In this document: positions 53,401 through 62,803 of the stretch, one piece after another
How the letters are laid out: each line of letters starts with the position of its first letter
Position numbering within the stretch: position 1 is the first letter of the stretch
From: Shewanella psychromarinicola
GTDB taxonomy: Bacteria; Pseudomonadota; Gammaproteobacteria; Enterobacterales; Shewanellaceae
Reading direction: 5' to 3'
DNA length: 64,000 bases
NCBI RefSeq assembly: GCF_003855155.1
Contig: NZ_CP034073.1
Span: 3,534,001-3,598,000 of the forward strand
Made by a program: the position numbers and the translations under genes
Notes under the pieces: generated by a model
The model's input: the letters and a program-made list of their open reading frames with translations, nothing else
Databases searched by the model: none
What the model was told of the DNA's origin: nothing

Positions 53401-54139
53401 GTTTGTATACCACGATGAACCCGCCCAGCTTGAATGGTTCGTGCAGGACTTAGTCACTGCCGCGCAACATACTTTGTATGGTCAAGAGTTACTTTGTCGG
53501 GCCACGCTTGTCGATTCCCAAATCCCCATCGCGATGGAGCCGTTGATGGACTATCTCAATCACCATCAAGATTTGCTTTTGGAGATGACCAACCAGCAGC
53601 TCGACGATTTGTTTATTAGTGGGCGGTTGACGCATCTGATTGACAATAGCATCTGGATCAATATCGCCGGAAAATTGATAGCTTGCGCCAGTTTGTTTGA
53701 CCGTCTGTGGCGACAAACGCTAAGCAAATTAACCGCTAAGCAAAAACAATGTTTGGTATTAGAGATCTGTGAAGACACTATCAGCAGTGATGATCCGAGC
53801 GTTGCAAGGATTTCATTTTTACAAAACCAAGGTTTTAGGGTGGCGATGGATGATTTTGGTTCCGGTCACTCAAATCTTATCCAGTTGAGTCGGTCAAATT
53901 TCGACATTATTAAGCTGGATTTGAAGCTTATTCAGGATGTTCCGACAGACTTATGGGCCGCCAGTTTGTATCGCGAAGTGATAAGCCTTTGTTCGTCAAA
54001 AGGCAGTCTTATCGTGGCTGAAGGGATTGAAACTCAGGCGCAGTCTGACTTCGTTCGCTGGGCTGGCGTCGATATTATCCAAGGTTTTTTATATTCAAAA
54101 CCCCGACCTATCAAAGTAAAGCTCGCGAAAAACGGGTAA
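53393..54139 (+). CDS. Stand-alone EAL-domain c-di-GMP phosphodiesterase
   Basis: A 248-residue EAL protein with no sensor domain. The motif line reads QELLCRA (ELL in place of EAL), INIAGKLI, LVLEICEDT, VAMDDFGSGHSN, IIKLDLKL, VAEGIET and QGFLYSKPRP, so the metal and substrate residues are all present and hydrolysis of c-di-GMP is plausible. The start is the ATG at 53393, overlapping the preceding stop codon by 8 bases; earlier in-frame starts lie within the hemerythrin-like gene. Coupled translation suggests that the hemerythrin-like protein is its sensory partner. Confidence 0.9.
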   Translation: MLEFVYHDEPAQLEWFVQDLVTAAQHTLYGQELLCRATLVDSQIPIAMEPLMDYLNHHQDLLLEMTNQQLDDLFISGRLTHLIDNSIWINIAGKLIACASLFDRLWRQTLSKLTAKQKQCLVLEICEDTISSDDPSVARISFLQNQGFRVAMDDFGSGHSNLIQLSRSNFDIIKLDLKLIQDVPTDLWAASLYREVISLCSSKGSLIVAEGIETQAQSDFVRWAGVDIIQGFLYSKPRPIKVKLAKNG

Positions 54140-54166
54140 TTTCAACAAGTATAAAGAGGAAAATAA

Positions 54167-55345
54167 ATGCGCTCATTATTTTTAAGAATGCGATTGATCC
54201 ATTGGGTGGGGGCGATGGCATTGTTTATCAACGCTCTATTTTTTACAGATGGGATTGGTTCTCAAGTGGTTCAATATTTGGTGATGATATTTCTGATTAT
54301 CCATGACATCGATGAGAAGTATTGGGGCGTTGACGCCCTGAAAAACGTAACTACTTATATGAAAACCTTTGAGAAAAAAGATCTCTCAGTGCCTTGTGAG
54401 GTTGATAGTCGCTACAACAGTGAAATAGGCAATGTGCTCGATGTGGTGAATACCTTCCGAGTCAACGTGAATGATGCGCTGGTTGATATTCAGCAGCAAG
54501 CCAATACCTCAGATGATATTGCCGAACTACTAAAGCAAAAAGCCCAAAATATTTCGTCAAGAATTCAAGATCAAGATAACCGAGTGGATTACCTAACAGA
54601 CAGAGTCGATATTTTAGATAGCACATCGGTTTCATTGCGGGATAAAGCTGAAGCAACTCGCCAACAAGTCGAGCGCACCCAATCAGGGTTGATTTCCTCT
54701 AATGAACATATGGGAACAATGGCCCAAGGTTTGAATTCATATATTGAAAATAATGACAAATTACACAACAAATTTAACTCACTTTCAGAGCAAACAAAGT
54801 CTATCGAAAATGTAGTGATGGTGATCAAAAATCTTGCAGATCAAACTAACTTACTTGCACTGAATGCTGCCATTGAAGCGGCGAGAGCCGGTGAGCATGG
54901 ACGGGGTTTTGCTGTGGTTGCCGATGAGGTTCGCAATCTTGCGTTTTCTACCCAGAAGAGCCTTGATGAAATTAACCACATTATCGCGGGGATCTCTGAT
55001 GCGGTCATTGATGCTGGTGATCAGATGAAATCACAGTCGAGTGCGATTACCCGCTTAGCGCAATACACCACTTCCAGTCAAGTCGAATTACAGCAAGCCT
55101 GTTCTAATATCGATGAGATCTTAGGGCTTATTGGTCAGGGTAAAACTGAAAATAACATTGATATTCAATATATTAATCGGTTGGTCGCTGACGTAGCTGG
55201 CGAGATTGACGTGCTTAAAAAACTGTCTAGTTCTAACGCCCATGATTGTAATGATCTTGAGCAGCAAGGACACCGTTTAAGTGACGTGACGGCTCAAATT
55301 GTTGAACAACTCGGTGCGTTTAAAACGCGCGCAGCAGGGGCGTAG
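54167..55345 (+). CDS. Short chemoreceptor with N-terminal membrane helices
   Basis: A 392-residue methyl-accepting-type protein. Two closely spaced hydrophobic helices (~10-50: [34 protein letters not shown]) precede a HAMP-like linker and a long coiled coil with the signalling tip [21 protein letters not shown]. There is no periplasmic or PAS sensor domain, so it probably receives its signal from a partner, possibly the hemerythrin-like protein of the same operon. It starts 27 bases after the EAL gene, with AAAGAGGAAA before its ATG. Confidence 0.92.
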   Translation: MRSLFLRMRLIHWVGAMALFINALFFTDGIGSQVVQYLVMIFLIIHDIDEKYWGVDALKNVTTYMKTFEKKDLSVPCEVDSRYNSEIGNVLDVVNTFRVNVNDALVDIQQQANTSDDIAELLKQKAQNISSRIQDQDNRVDYLTDRVDILDSTSVSLRDKAEATRQQVERTQSGLISSNEHMGTMAQGLNSYIENNDKLHNKFNSLSEQTKSIENVVMVIKNLADQTNLLALNAAIEAARAGEHGRGFAVVADEVRNLAFSTQKSLDEINHIIAGISDAVIDAGDQMKSQSSAITRLAQYTTSSQVELQQACSNIDEILGLIGQGKTENNIDIQYINRLVADVAGEIDVLKKLSSSNAHDCNDLEQQGHRLSDVTAQIVEQLGAFKTRAAGA

Positions 55346-55387
55346 AATTTGCTCTAATGGATGTCTTGTTGATTTGAGGACGTGAAA

Positions 55388-55831
55388 ATGAGAATGACTA
55401 GTTTTACCGACTATAGCTTACGTACGCTGATGTATTTGGCGAGCCTTCCAGAGGGGCAATTAAGTAGCGTTAAGGAGGTTTCTCAGTTATATGGTATTTC
55501 CCAAAATAACATGACCAAAGTGGTCCACAAACTTGCTCAACATGGTTATATCCAAACGCTTAGGGGCAAAGGGGGTGGCATTCGGCTAGCAATGTCGCCC
55601 GATACCATCAGGATCGGCACCATAGTAACGCTATTTGAAAAAACGATGGATGGTGTAGATTGCTTAAGTTCAGGATGCGTCCTGCAGCCTGCGTGCAAAC
55701 TAAAGCTGGCGATTATCAAAGCGATGGATAATTTTATCTGCACGTTAAATGAATTTACCTTGGCAGATATGGTCGTCAATAAGCAGGAAATATCTTATCT
55801 GTTGCAGCTAGAAACAGCCGAAACAGAATAA
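55388..55831 (+). CDS. nsrR: NsrR, nitric-oxide-sensing Rrf2-family repressor
   Basis: A 147-residue iron-sulfur repressor that releases DNA when NO attacks its cluster. MRMTSFTDYSLRTLMYLASL and the winged helix (ISQNNMTKVVHKLAQHGYI, LRGKGGGIRLA) match E. coli NsrR closely. The three cluster cysteines are at 92, 97 and 103 (DCLSSGCVLQPAC), one position from those in E. coli. I chose the ATG at 55388, which has GAGGA 7 bases upstream; a GTG two codons earlier is too close to it. NsrR usually sits elsewhere (for example near rnr); here it lies within a c-di-GMP/taxis operon headed by an NsrR-type operator. Confidence 0.95.
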   Translation: MRMTSFTDYSLRTLMYLASLPEGQLSSVKEVSQLYGISQNNMTKVVHKLAQHGYIQTLRGKGGGIRLAMSPDTIRIGTIVTLFEKTMDGVDCLSSGCVLQPACKLKLAIIKAMDNFICTLNEFTLADMVVNKQEISYLLQLETAETE

Positions 55832-55892
55832 ACGTGGAAGCGAGTAAACTAACCTTAGTGTTAACTCGTTGGAACATTCCTAGGTGGAAAGT

Positions 55893-56795
55893 GTGCCGTT
55901 AAACGAAAGTACCTATAAAACGATTGTAAAACAATCAACGGATGCAGTGATTATTGCTGACGCAAATGGCAATATCCTTTCTTGGAATGACTGCGCGGAG
56001 CAGATCTTTGGTTACACAGAGCAAGAGGTCCTTGGTAAACATGTCCACGAGATTTTACCGACCAAAAAACTGAAGATACGCGCCGATGCATCCTTTGATA
56101 AATTCAAAAAAAATAATGATTTTGGGCCTCTTATTGGCAAAGGTATCCATGTTCAAGGGTTAACCAAAGCGGGCAAAGAGGTGCACGTTCATTTTAGTCC
56201 TAATGTCACCAAGATTGATGGCGAAACGATTATTTTTGCTTTTATTAGAGATATCTCTGACATCATCACACTGCAAGAGAAGCTGAGACTGCAGTCGACC
56301 ACGGATGAACTCACCAGCATTCTTAATCGGCGTGCCTTTCTCGAGCAGTTCAAAACTGCCTTTGGTCTGGCGCAGCGTCATCACGAACACTTTTCATTGT
56401 TGCTGTTCGATATTGACTACTTTAAAAAAATTAATGATCAATATGGTCACCACGTTGGTGATCGGGTGATACAAGGATTTGCGCATCACATTCAACAAAC
56501 TATTCGTGATGAGGATATTTTTGGTCGGGTAGGAGGTGAGGAGTTTTACCTTGCACTACCCAGGATCGCGCAATCAGACGCTGAGGTGGTGGCTGAGCGT
56601 ATTCGAGAGAGTATTGAAGCTATGGTTATCATCACGGAACAATATAGCTTATCAGTGACTACCAGTATCGGTATTGCTAGCTTGCTGGCTGACGATAGCT
56701 GTGACTTGATCCAACAGCGCAGTGACGTGGCGCTTTATCGCGCCAAAAATAGTGGTCGTAATTGCGTGAGTGTCTTTGATCGAGAAAAGTCGTAA
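55893..56795 (+). CDS. PAS-GGDEF diguanylate cyclase
   Basis: A soluble protein of about 300 residues, with an N-terminal PAS domain (STDAVIIADANGNILSWNDCAEQIFGY) and a C-terminal GGDEF domain (DELTSILNRRAFLEQF, FDIDYFKKINDQYGH) with active site GGEEF and an RDED inhibitory site five residues before it, so an active feedback-controlled cyclase is expected. The frame allows a GTG at 55884; I prefer the GTG at 55893, which has AGGTGG at proper spacing. It is the last gene of the NsrR operon, about 60 bases after nsrR, giving the operon both a synthesising and a degrading c-di-GMP enzyme. Confidence 0.92.
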   Translation: MPLNESTYKTIVKQSTDAVIIADANGNILSWNDCAEQIFGYTEQEVLGKHVHEILPTKKLKIRADASFDKFKKNNDFGPLIGKGIHVQGLTKAGKEVHVHFSPNVTKIDGETIIFAFIRDISDIITLQEKLRLQSTTDELTSILNRRAFLEQFKTAFGLAQRHHEHFSLLLFDIDYFKKINDQYGHHVGDRVIQGFAHHIQQTIRDEDIFGRVGGEEFYLALPRIAQSDAEVVAERIRESIEAMVIITEQYSLSVTTSIGIASLLADDSCDLIQQRSDVALYRAKNSGRNCVSVFDREKS

Positions 56796-57013
56796 CCAGA
56801 GTTTAGGGGTAAACCCTATCTAAAGGCCCGTTAAGCGTTCCCATTTCTGGTTCGTTATCTTGAAGGTTCACTTCACTCACCGTTTGCAGAAGTATCTGCA
56901 CCATTTGGTTGTATGCTGATTTGGTTGACCACATCAGCCACATGCGAGGTGGGGCTGGAGGCTGGAGGTCTCCGGCACCTAGACCTAAGCATGGATTTTC
57001 AACGGGCTCGCTG

Positions 57014-57331
57014 TTACTTCTTGCCGCGTTTACCCAACTCAGTCTCTAGCAAATGAACCATTTGTTCGGTCGCACTTGTAACCGCTTCCCCAATCGTTTC
57101 CGCATGCTGGCTGGTTGCAATTGGACGTTCTCCGGCAAGCCTAACCTCCAGTAAACAGCGCTTGTCCTTACTTCCGGACTTGGCCGAGCTGTTCTCGTCG
57201 CTTAAATGTACTTCAATGCGCGTGATCTGATCACTAAAACGGTTTAGATCTGATCTTAAAATGTCTTCGACACTTTGAGCAAGTGCATGTTGTCCGGATA
57301 TGTTGTTATCTGTATTGATCTGGATTTGCAT
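57014..57331 (-). CDS. HPF/RaiA-family ribosome-associated protein
   Basis: A 105-residue protein with the fold pattern of ribosome hibernation factors: MQIQINTDNNISGQHALAQS, then the beta strand TRIEVHLSDENSS and KDKRCLLEVRLAGERPIATS, with the helix IGEAVTSATEQMVHLLETELGKRGKK. Members bind the ribosomal decoding region to store or protect ribosomes. This one belongs to the sigma54-modulation/HPF-like group rather than being a clear HPF or RaiA. It is a single gene, with AGGAAAA upstream of its ATG. Confidence 0.85.
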   Translation of the reverse strand: MQIQINTDNNISGQHALAQSVEDILRSDLNRFSDQITRIEVHLSDENSSAKSGSKDKRCLLEVRLAGERPIATSQHAETIGEAVTSATEQMVHLLETELGKRGKK

Positions 57332-57886
57332 GACAATGTTTTCCTGTAATGTGAATTTACGCTAGGCCTAACATCTGTATAGCGCGCATGTGCGATTTTC
57401 AATCCGATGATGTCAATTCGCACAATGCTAAACACTTGACATTATAGAACGTTTTTATGACACGCAAGTATAAACCCAGGTAATTTAACCCTTATGTACC
57501 AAAAATAAGCATAAAATGAGAAAAACGACCTAGATTACAAATAGACAAGATTTACCAATGCACACTTTACCGCTGTTAAATACAATAGAAGGGGGATGTC
57601 GGTCCGTTTCATCGAACGGAGGCAGAAGCCTTTAGCCATTGGTTTCGTTATAAAAAATTCAAAACGATGCGTTAGGGCTAACCCAAAATACCCATTTGCA
57701 AGGGGCATTAAATGAGTTAGCTCGTAGGCGTGAATTCAAGCCATATTGATATCAAGAGATAGGCTAGCGGGGGATACGATATCGCCTGCAGCACTCAGCC
57801 AGCTTTAAGCTGGGGCTGTGTGGCTGTGATGTTGTTAACAAGCTAAACCCATCTATTAATCCGAGCCGAGGTGAGTAATGGCTCTC
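57332..57886. other. Intergenic region without a recognisable gene
   Basis: About 555 bases. Short frames here overlap in several phases and none has homology or a ribosome site. A hairpin-prone stretch (AGCCAGCTTTAAGCTGGGGCT, about 57799-57819) may act as a transcript end for the YkgJ-like gene but has no T-run. Confidence 0.5.
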
Positions 57887-58240
57887 TTACACTAACACTT
57901 GGCGCGTGTTGGCAATGTAGTGATGGATCTGAGCCTCTGTTTTTGTGTCAATCATCACTTCTGGTCGACGGTGTTCTGGGCAAGGCATACGTGGTGTGGT
58001 GCCAAATACTCGGCATATCAATGGTCGCTCCTCATACACCTCGCATCCATTAGGGCCCAAGTACACACAGTTCCACTCTTTTAATGCGGCTTCATGCTGG
58101 GCATTGGTTTTAAAGGGTAGGCGAGCCATTTCTTCTGAAGAGGTTGTGACTGGGCCGCAACAATCGTGACAACCAGGCTTGCATTCAAATGACGGAATGC
58201 GCTCGCGCAGTAGATCGACTATCTCTATGTTATTTTTCAT
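57887..58240 (-). CDS. YkgJ-family cysteine-cluster protein
   Basis: A 117-residue protein with the zinc/iron-chelating cysteine pattern of the YkgJ family: FECKPGCHDCCGPV near the N-terminus, then WNCVYLGPNGCEVYEERPLICRVFG, and CPEHR near the C-terminus. The metal and the biological role are not established for this family. It appears to be a single-gene unit, with 151 bases to the U32 peptidase end upstream. Confidence 0.88.
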   Translation of the reverse strand: MKNNIEIVDLLRERIPSFECKPGCHDCCGPVTTSSEEMARLPFKTNAQHEAALKEWNCVYLGPNGCEVYEERPLICRVFGTTPRMPCPEHRRPEVMIDTKTEAQIHHYIANTRQVLV

Positions 58241-58391
58241 TAATACCTAACTTTTGTGTATACATAGCATGGGGTTGAAATCATGAGCTGACACTCCTTT
58301 GCAGTAAGGTCAGCGCTCATCATTTGCTGTTATCAAAGATTAACGGACTGAGTATGTTAAGCCTCAGCTCGATTAACATCTGCCAAGCGGG

Positions 58392-60632
58392 TTACAAACC
58401 TTGCTGATACTGGGCGTTAGTCGAGATGGTCACCAGTTGATTAAGCTCAACTTTAGCATCTACGACGCCTTTAAGGACGTTTTCAAAGTGACTGACCAGT
58501 TGTACTTTATCGATTTCAGCTTTTGAACCTGATCCAATGTTGGTGAGGTCGATAAAGAACTCATCAAATAAGTGGGATAAGTCTTCAACGGCTTCGATGT
58601 TTAAAAACTGTTCGTGGTTATAGATGCTCGGATAGCCGCCTTTTTGTTTGTCTACCGCAAATGAAATGCCTTTGACGTTAGTGATGGTGGTGGCTTTTTC
58701 ACATTTAAGCATGCAGCCATCTTCAATGCTGGGCTTATTACAGCCTACGGTTTGTTGGAAAAAGCATTGTCTGCTGGTCATCATCAAAATGGGGTGATAG
58801 ATGCTGTAAAGCAGTTTAAAGTTTTCTGGTCTGGCGATGTTTTTAATTTGGTTGCGGTTAATCTCGTTCGATATAAACGCGCCAGCACAATTAAGCTGTT
58901 CTTGTAGCGTTAACAAGGCATAAGAGTTAGTGGTGTTTAAAAACGGCCCCGCAATCCATTCGATGTCCATTTCATAGGCTTTAAACGCGACGCCGGTGTT
59001 GTTTGTGACAATACGCTTAGGCTTTACTACTTCTAATACTCTAACTGCTTCAAGGTAATCTTTGCCAATAAGTACTGCTGGAAACCACGGAATAAGCCTT
59101 GGGTTACGCAAGAATATGTCGATGTACTTGTTGTCGTTTTTCTTAAAGCTTTCTGGCAACTTGAAATAAATATCGGCGTCAGTGACATCGCACAAGTTAA
59201 CGTCTTTTTCGTCGCTGATCAGCAAAGACAGTGTCGGGACCTCGGTCACTTTTGGGTGTTTAGTCAACTTAGGTAAGGTTACTGCACCAATGTATTCTCT
59301 TTGAGTTAGCTGCAATAACAGTTGGTTTTTAAGCTGAGTTAATTGGCTAAACGGCAGGTTTAAATCGGCGTCTAAGTCGTCAAAATTGAACGTTTGTAAC
59401 AAATAGCCGCTGCTTTTAAGGCTTTTAAAGCGTTTTTCGATAGCCGCTTCATCAATGCGAGACTCTGTTGCTTTAGTTAACGTGATCGCTGAGTTAATTA
59501 CAAAATGTTGTTCTGGGGTGCTAACCGTTATCGACAACGGTTGATCCACTTGGCCGGAAAACGCCAGTGCTAGCGTTGGTTTGGCAATGCTTAAGTGATT
59601 AATTTTTTCAGCGACCAGTTCAACAATGGCGTTTTTATCTGACGACAGTGTGTGTTGTGCGGCTTCAATTTGCACTACAGATATCGCGTTACTCTTATCG
59701 TTAGCATGCTTAAAGCTGTTATCGCGCGGGTTGTCGATAAACATGTCTTTGGTGAGATTACCCTTTAAAAATGAGTTGGTAAAATCACGGTTAAACACTT
59801 TATGTAAGTTCGAGTCATCGGCTAATAATTTACCTGTATCGATAAATTTATCAATCTGCTTGCGCCAGCTATCGACCACGGTATGCACATATTGAGCACC
59901 TTTAATGCGGCCTTCAATTTTAAGTGAGTCAACGCCAGCATCGACTAATTCTGGTAAATCAAAGTAGGCTGAGTTGTCTTTTAAGTTCAGCGGGAACTTG
60001 TTGCCAGTGGCGGTAATTTCATATTCATCACGACACGCTTGGCTACAACGACCACGGTTACCTGAATTGCCGACACTGACTGAACTTGAATAACATTGGC
60101 CAGAAAAGGCAATGCATAATGCGCCGTGAACAAAGACTTCAGTGAGAACATCGTGATCATGGGCCAAGGTGGTGAGACTTTTAATTTCGCCAAGGTTTAG
60201 CTCACGCGATAAGTTTACTCGAGTGGCGCCTATTTTAGCTAAAAAGCCAATTTGGCCTTCGTTATGGGTTGTTAGCTGAGTCGATGCATGAATTGCTAAG
60301 CTCGGAAAATGTTTGCTGAACAAATTAAACAAACCTAAGTCTTGTACAATAATGCCATCTATACCGGTATTAACCAGTTGATTGAGTAATTTAACCAATG
60401 TAGGAATTTCGTTTTCAAGAATAACGATATTCATGGTGAGAAACACTTCACACTGGTATTGGTGAGCAAGTGCGATAACACCAATTAAGTCATCGAAGGA
60501 GAGGTTGGCTGCACGGTTGCGGGCGTTAAAGGTATCTAAGCCACAATAAACGGCGTTTGCACCGGCAATAATCGCAGCTTTGATCGCATCGACATCTCCA
60601 CCGGGTGCCAATAATTCGATTTTTCTATTCAT
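58392..60632 (-). CDS. U32-family peptidase / RNA-hydroxylation-type protein
   Basis: A 746-residue U32 protein. N-terminal features are ELLAPGGDVDAIKAAIIAGANAVYCG, then VFVHGALCIAFSGQCYSSS and GNSGNRGRCSQACRDEY, the U32 signature with its cysteines. Additional cysteines (QCFFQQTVGCNKPS, DGCMLKCEKAT) near the C-terminus could take part in an iron-sulfur site. Other U32 proteins (RlhA, TrhP, UbiU/V) act in RNA hydroxylation or oxygen-independent hydroxylation, so a hydroxylase-type role is more likely than proteolysis. The length and C-terminal extension differ from E. coli RlhA (653 residues), so I give no gene name. Confidence 0.88.
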   Translation of the reverse strand: MNRKIELLAPGGDVDAIKAAIIAGANAVYCGLDTFNARNRAANLSFDDLIGVIALAHQYQCEVFLTMNIVILENEIPTLVKLLNQLVNTGIDGIIVQDLGLFNLFSKHFPSLAIHASTQLTTHNEGQIGFLAKIGATRVNLSRELNLGEIKSLTTLAHDHDVLTEVFVHGALCIAFSGQCYSSSVSVGNSGNRGRCSQACRDEYEITATGNKFPLNLKDNSAYFDLPELVDAGVDSLKIEGRIKGAQYVHTVVDSWRKQIDKFIDTGKLLADDSNLHKVFNRDFTNSFLKGNLTKDMFIDNPRDNSFKHANDKSNAISVVQIEAAQHTLSSDKNAIVELVAEKINHLSIAKPTLALAFSGQVDQPLSITVSTPEQHFVINSAITLTKATESRIDEAAIEKRFKSLKSSGYLLQTFNFDDLDADLNLPFSQLTQLKNQLLLQLTQREYIGAVTLPKLTKHPKVTEVPTLSLLISDEKDVNLCDVTDADIYFKLPESFKKNDNKYIDIFLRNPRLIPWFPAVLIGKDYLEAVRVLEVVKPKRIVTNNTGVAFKAYEMDIEWIAGPFLNTTNSYALLTLQEQLNCAGAFISNEINRNQIKNIARPENFKLLYSIYHPILMMTSRQCFFQQTVGCNKPSIEDGCMLKCEKATTITNVKGISFAVDKQKGGYPSIYNHEQFLNIEAVEDLSHLFDEFFIDLTNIGSGSKAEIDKVQLVSHFENVLKGVVDAKVELNQLVTISTNAQYQQGL

Positions 60633-60758
60633 GATATTTTCGCTATTTTAGGACGTTAATTATTAATTTAGATAGTAATTTTACGTGTATTTTTTGCTGA
60701 TTGCTATTTATTAGCTTATCCGATTATATCAGTCATCACCAAGGTGAATTAAACGTAA

Positions 60759-60801
60759 AAGGCCTTCATTTATGCTTAACTACGCCACAAATGAAGGCCT
60801 T
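60759..60801 (-). terminator. Rho-independent terminator of ybiT
   Basis: AAGGCCTTCATTT and AAATGAAGGCCTT form a perfect 13-bp stem with a 17-base loop. On the minus strand it lies 48 bases after the ybiT stop and is followed by TTTTACG. Confidence 0.85.
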
Positions 60802-60849
60802 ATATTACTAATCTAGTACCCATTACCTAATGCGCAAACGTTGTTGATA

Positions 60850-62451
60850 TTAACTTCTTGCTTCTGCTTCAGCTTGACTTGTAAGGTACTCGTTAAAAGT
60901 GCCATGGAAGTTTATCAATTTTTTGTCTTTTACATCAATAATACGTGTTGCCAGTGATGACACGAATTCACGGTCATGGCTGACAAATATCAATGTGCCT
61001 TCAAATAATTTCAACGCTTGGTTTAGCGCTTCAATTGCTTCCATATCCATGTGGTTGGTTGGCTCATCCATTACCAGAACGTTAATATCCATCATCATTA
61101 ACTTACCGAATAATAAACGATTCTTTTCACCACCAGAACAGTTGCGTACTTTTTTGTTGGCATCATCATCAGTAAATAATAACCGACCTAACATGCCTCG
61201 AACCATTAAATCATTGTGCTTTGGTGTGCGCCACAATGACATCCAATCAAATAAAGTCATGTCATTATCGAAGTCGGCAGTGCTGTCTTGTGGGCAATAA
61301 CCAATCGCAGCATTTTCAGACCATTTAATCCGGCCATGATTATGATCTAATTCATTAACCAAACAGCGTAGCAGGGTGGTTTTACCAACGCCGTTTTCAC
61401 CAATAATCGCCAGTTTTGAACCGGCATCTAAAATAAGGTCGCCGTGTTCAAATAATACTTCATCAAAACCGTGGGACAGTTCCTCAAGCACTAATGCTTG
61501 GCGATGCAGTTTTTTGCATTCGGGAAAACGGATTGATGGGGTAATACGACTAGATGATTTAACATCATCTAATTTAATTTTATCCATCTTTTTAGCACGA
61601 GAGCTGGCTTGTTTAGCTTTAGATGCGTTGGCACCAAAGCGGTTAACGAAGTCTTGCAGTTCGGCCACTTCAGCCGTTTTCTTGGCGTTACCGGCTAAAA
61701 GTTGCTCACGGATTAAACCTGATTGAGCAAGGAAATATTCGTAGTTACCTGGATAAACCCGTAATTCGCCATAATCAATATCAGCCATATGGGTACAAAC
61801 AGAGTTTAAGAAATGTCTGTCGTGCGAAATGATGATCATGGTGCATTTACGTTTGTTTAGCTCGGTTGCTAACCAACTGATGGTATGAATATCCAAGTTG
61901 TTGGTGGGTTCGTCGAGTAACAAGATGTCTGGGTTAGCGAATAAAGCCTGCGCTAATAGCACGCGTAATTTCCAACCAGGGGCAACCTGTTGCATTAAAC
62001 CAAAATGAAATGATTCATCGATGCCGGCTTCTAATAAGATTTCACCCGCACGACTTTCGGCGCTGTAACCATCCATTTCGGCGAACTGGCTTTCTAAATC
62101 ACCGACGCGCATACCATCTTCATCGGTCATTTCAGCTTTAGCATAAATATTGTCACGTTCTTGCTTAACTTTCCAAAGCCCTACATCGCCCATGATCACC
62201 GCATCAACTACGCTATATTGCTCAAATGCGAATTGATCTTGACTAAGGGTACCGACTTTAAAGCCTGGCGTAATAGACACATTTCCTGACGTTGGGGTAA
62301 GCTCGCCACTCAAGATTTTCATGAACGTGGACTTGCCACAGCCATTTGCGCCGATTAAACCGTAACGGTTACCGTGACCAAATTGAGCCGAGATGTTTTC
62401 AAATAATGGCTCAGGGCCAAACTGCATGGTGATATTAGCGGTAGAAATCAA
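60850..62451 (-). CDS. ybiT: YbiT, ABC-F family ribosome-associated ATPase
   Basis: A cytoplasmic ABC-F protein of 533 residues with two ATP-binding cassettes and no membrane domain. First cassette: [17 protein letters not shown] (Walker A), [10 protein letters not shown] and [11 protein letters not shown]; second: [41 protein letters not shown] and FVSHDREF. The linker contains [21 protein letters not shown]. The translation aligns along its length with E. coli YbiT (530 residues). I place the start at the TTG at 62451 (then [11 protein letters not shown]), matching the YbiT N-terminus MLVSSNVTMQFG; the longer open frame adds unconserved residues. ABC-F proteins act at the ribosomal exit site. 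Confidence 0.92.
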   Translation of the reverse strand: MISTANITMQFGPEPLFENISAQFGHGNRYGLIGANGCGKSTFMKILSGELTPTSGNVSITPGFKVGTLSQDQFAFEQYSVVDAVIMGDVGLWKVKQERDNIYAKAEMTDEDGMRVGDLESQFAEMDGYSAESRAGEILLEAGIDESFHFGLMQQVAPGWKLRVLLAQALFANPDILLLDEPTNNLDIHTISWLATELNKRKCTMIIISHDRHFLNSVCTHMADIDYGELRVYPGNYEYFLAQSGLIREQLLAGNAKKTAEVAELQDFVNRFGANASKAKQASSRAKKMDKIKLDDVKSSSRITPSIRFPECKKLHRQALVLEELSHGFDEVLFEHGDLILDAGSKLAIIGENGVGKTTLLRCLVNELDHNHGRIKWSENAAIGYCPQDSTADFDNDMTLFDWMSLWRTPKHNDLMVRGMLGRLLFTDDDANKKVRNCSGGEKNRLLFGKLMMMDINVLVMDEPTNHMDMEAIEALNQALKLFEGTLIFVSHDREFVSSLATRIIDVKDKKLINFHGTFNEYLTSQAEAEARS

Positions 62452-62738
62452 AGCAATGTTCCAACTGTGTACTAACTGAATATTTATCAACAAAAGGCAA
62501 GTAAACAGCCGTGTGAGAATAAGACAGACGTGAGTATATTAAGTAAATAGGCCGCGGATTATACAGGTTAGGGTTAATTTGTCGATTTATAATCTGCTAA
62601 TATTATCCACTATAGTGTTAGTTACTCCGATTACCTTAACCTAGCGTTAAATAGTGATGAAGAACATGACTCTTTTGACGATTGAGGGATAACACTTGAC
62701 CGCGGTCTGGCGCGCGTTTATAGCATGGTGCTGTATAT

Positions 62739-62775
62739 AAAAAGCGATGTTAATTATAGATTAACATCGCTTTTT
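62739..62775 (-). terminator. Strong terminator after the permease gene
   Basis: AAAAAGCGATGTTAAT and ATTAACATCGCTTTTT form a perfect 16-bp stem with a 5-base loop, 28 bases past the permease stop on the minus strand; it can also work in the other direction. Confidence 0.92.
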
Positions 62776-62803
62776 CATTTATCTACAAAGTAACCGTGGC
62801 TAA

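Noticed and set aside
57871..58169. Plus-strand frames opposite the YkgJ-like gene
   Set aside because: They are antisense to a gene with a clear conserved cysteine pattern.
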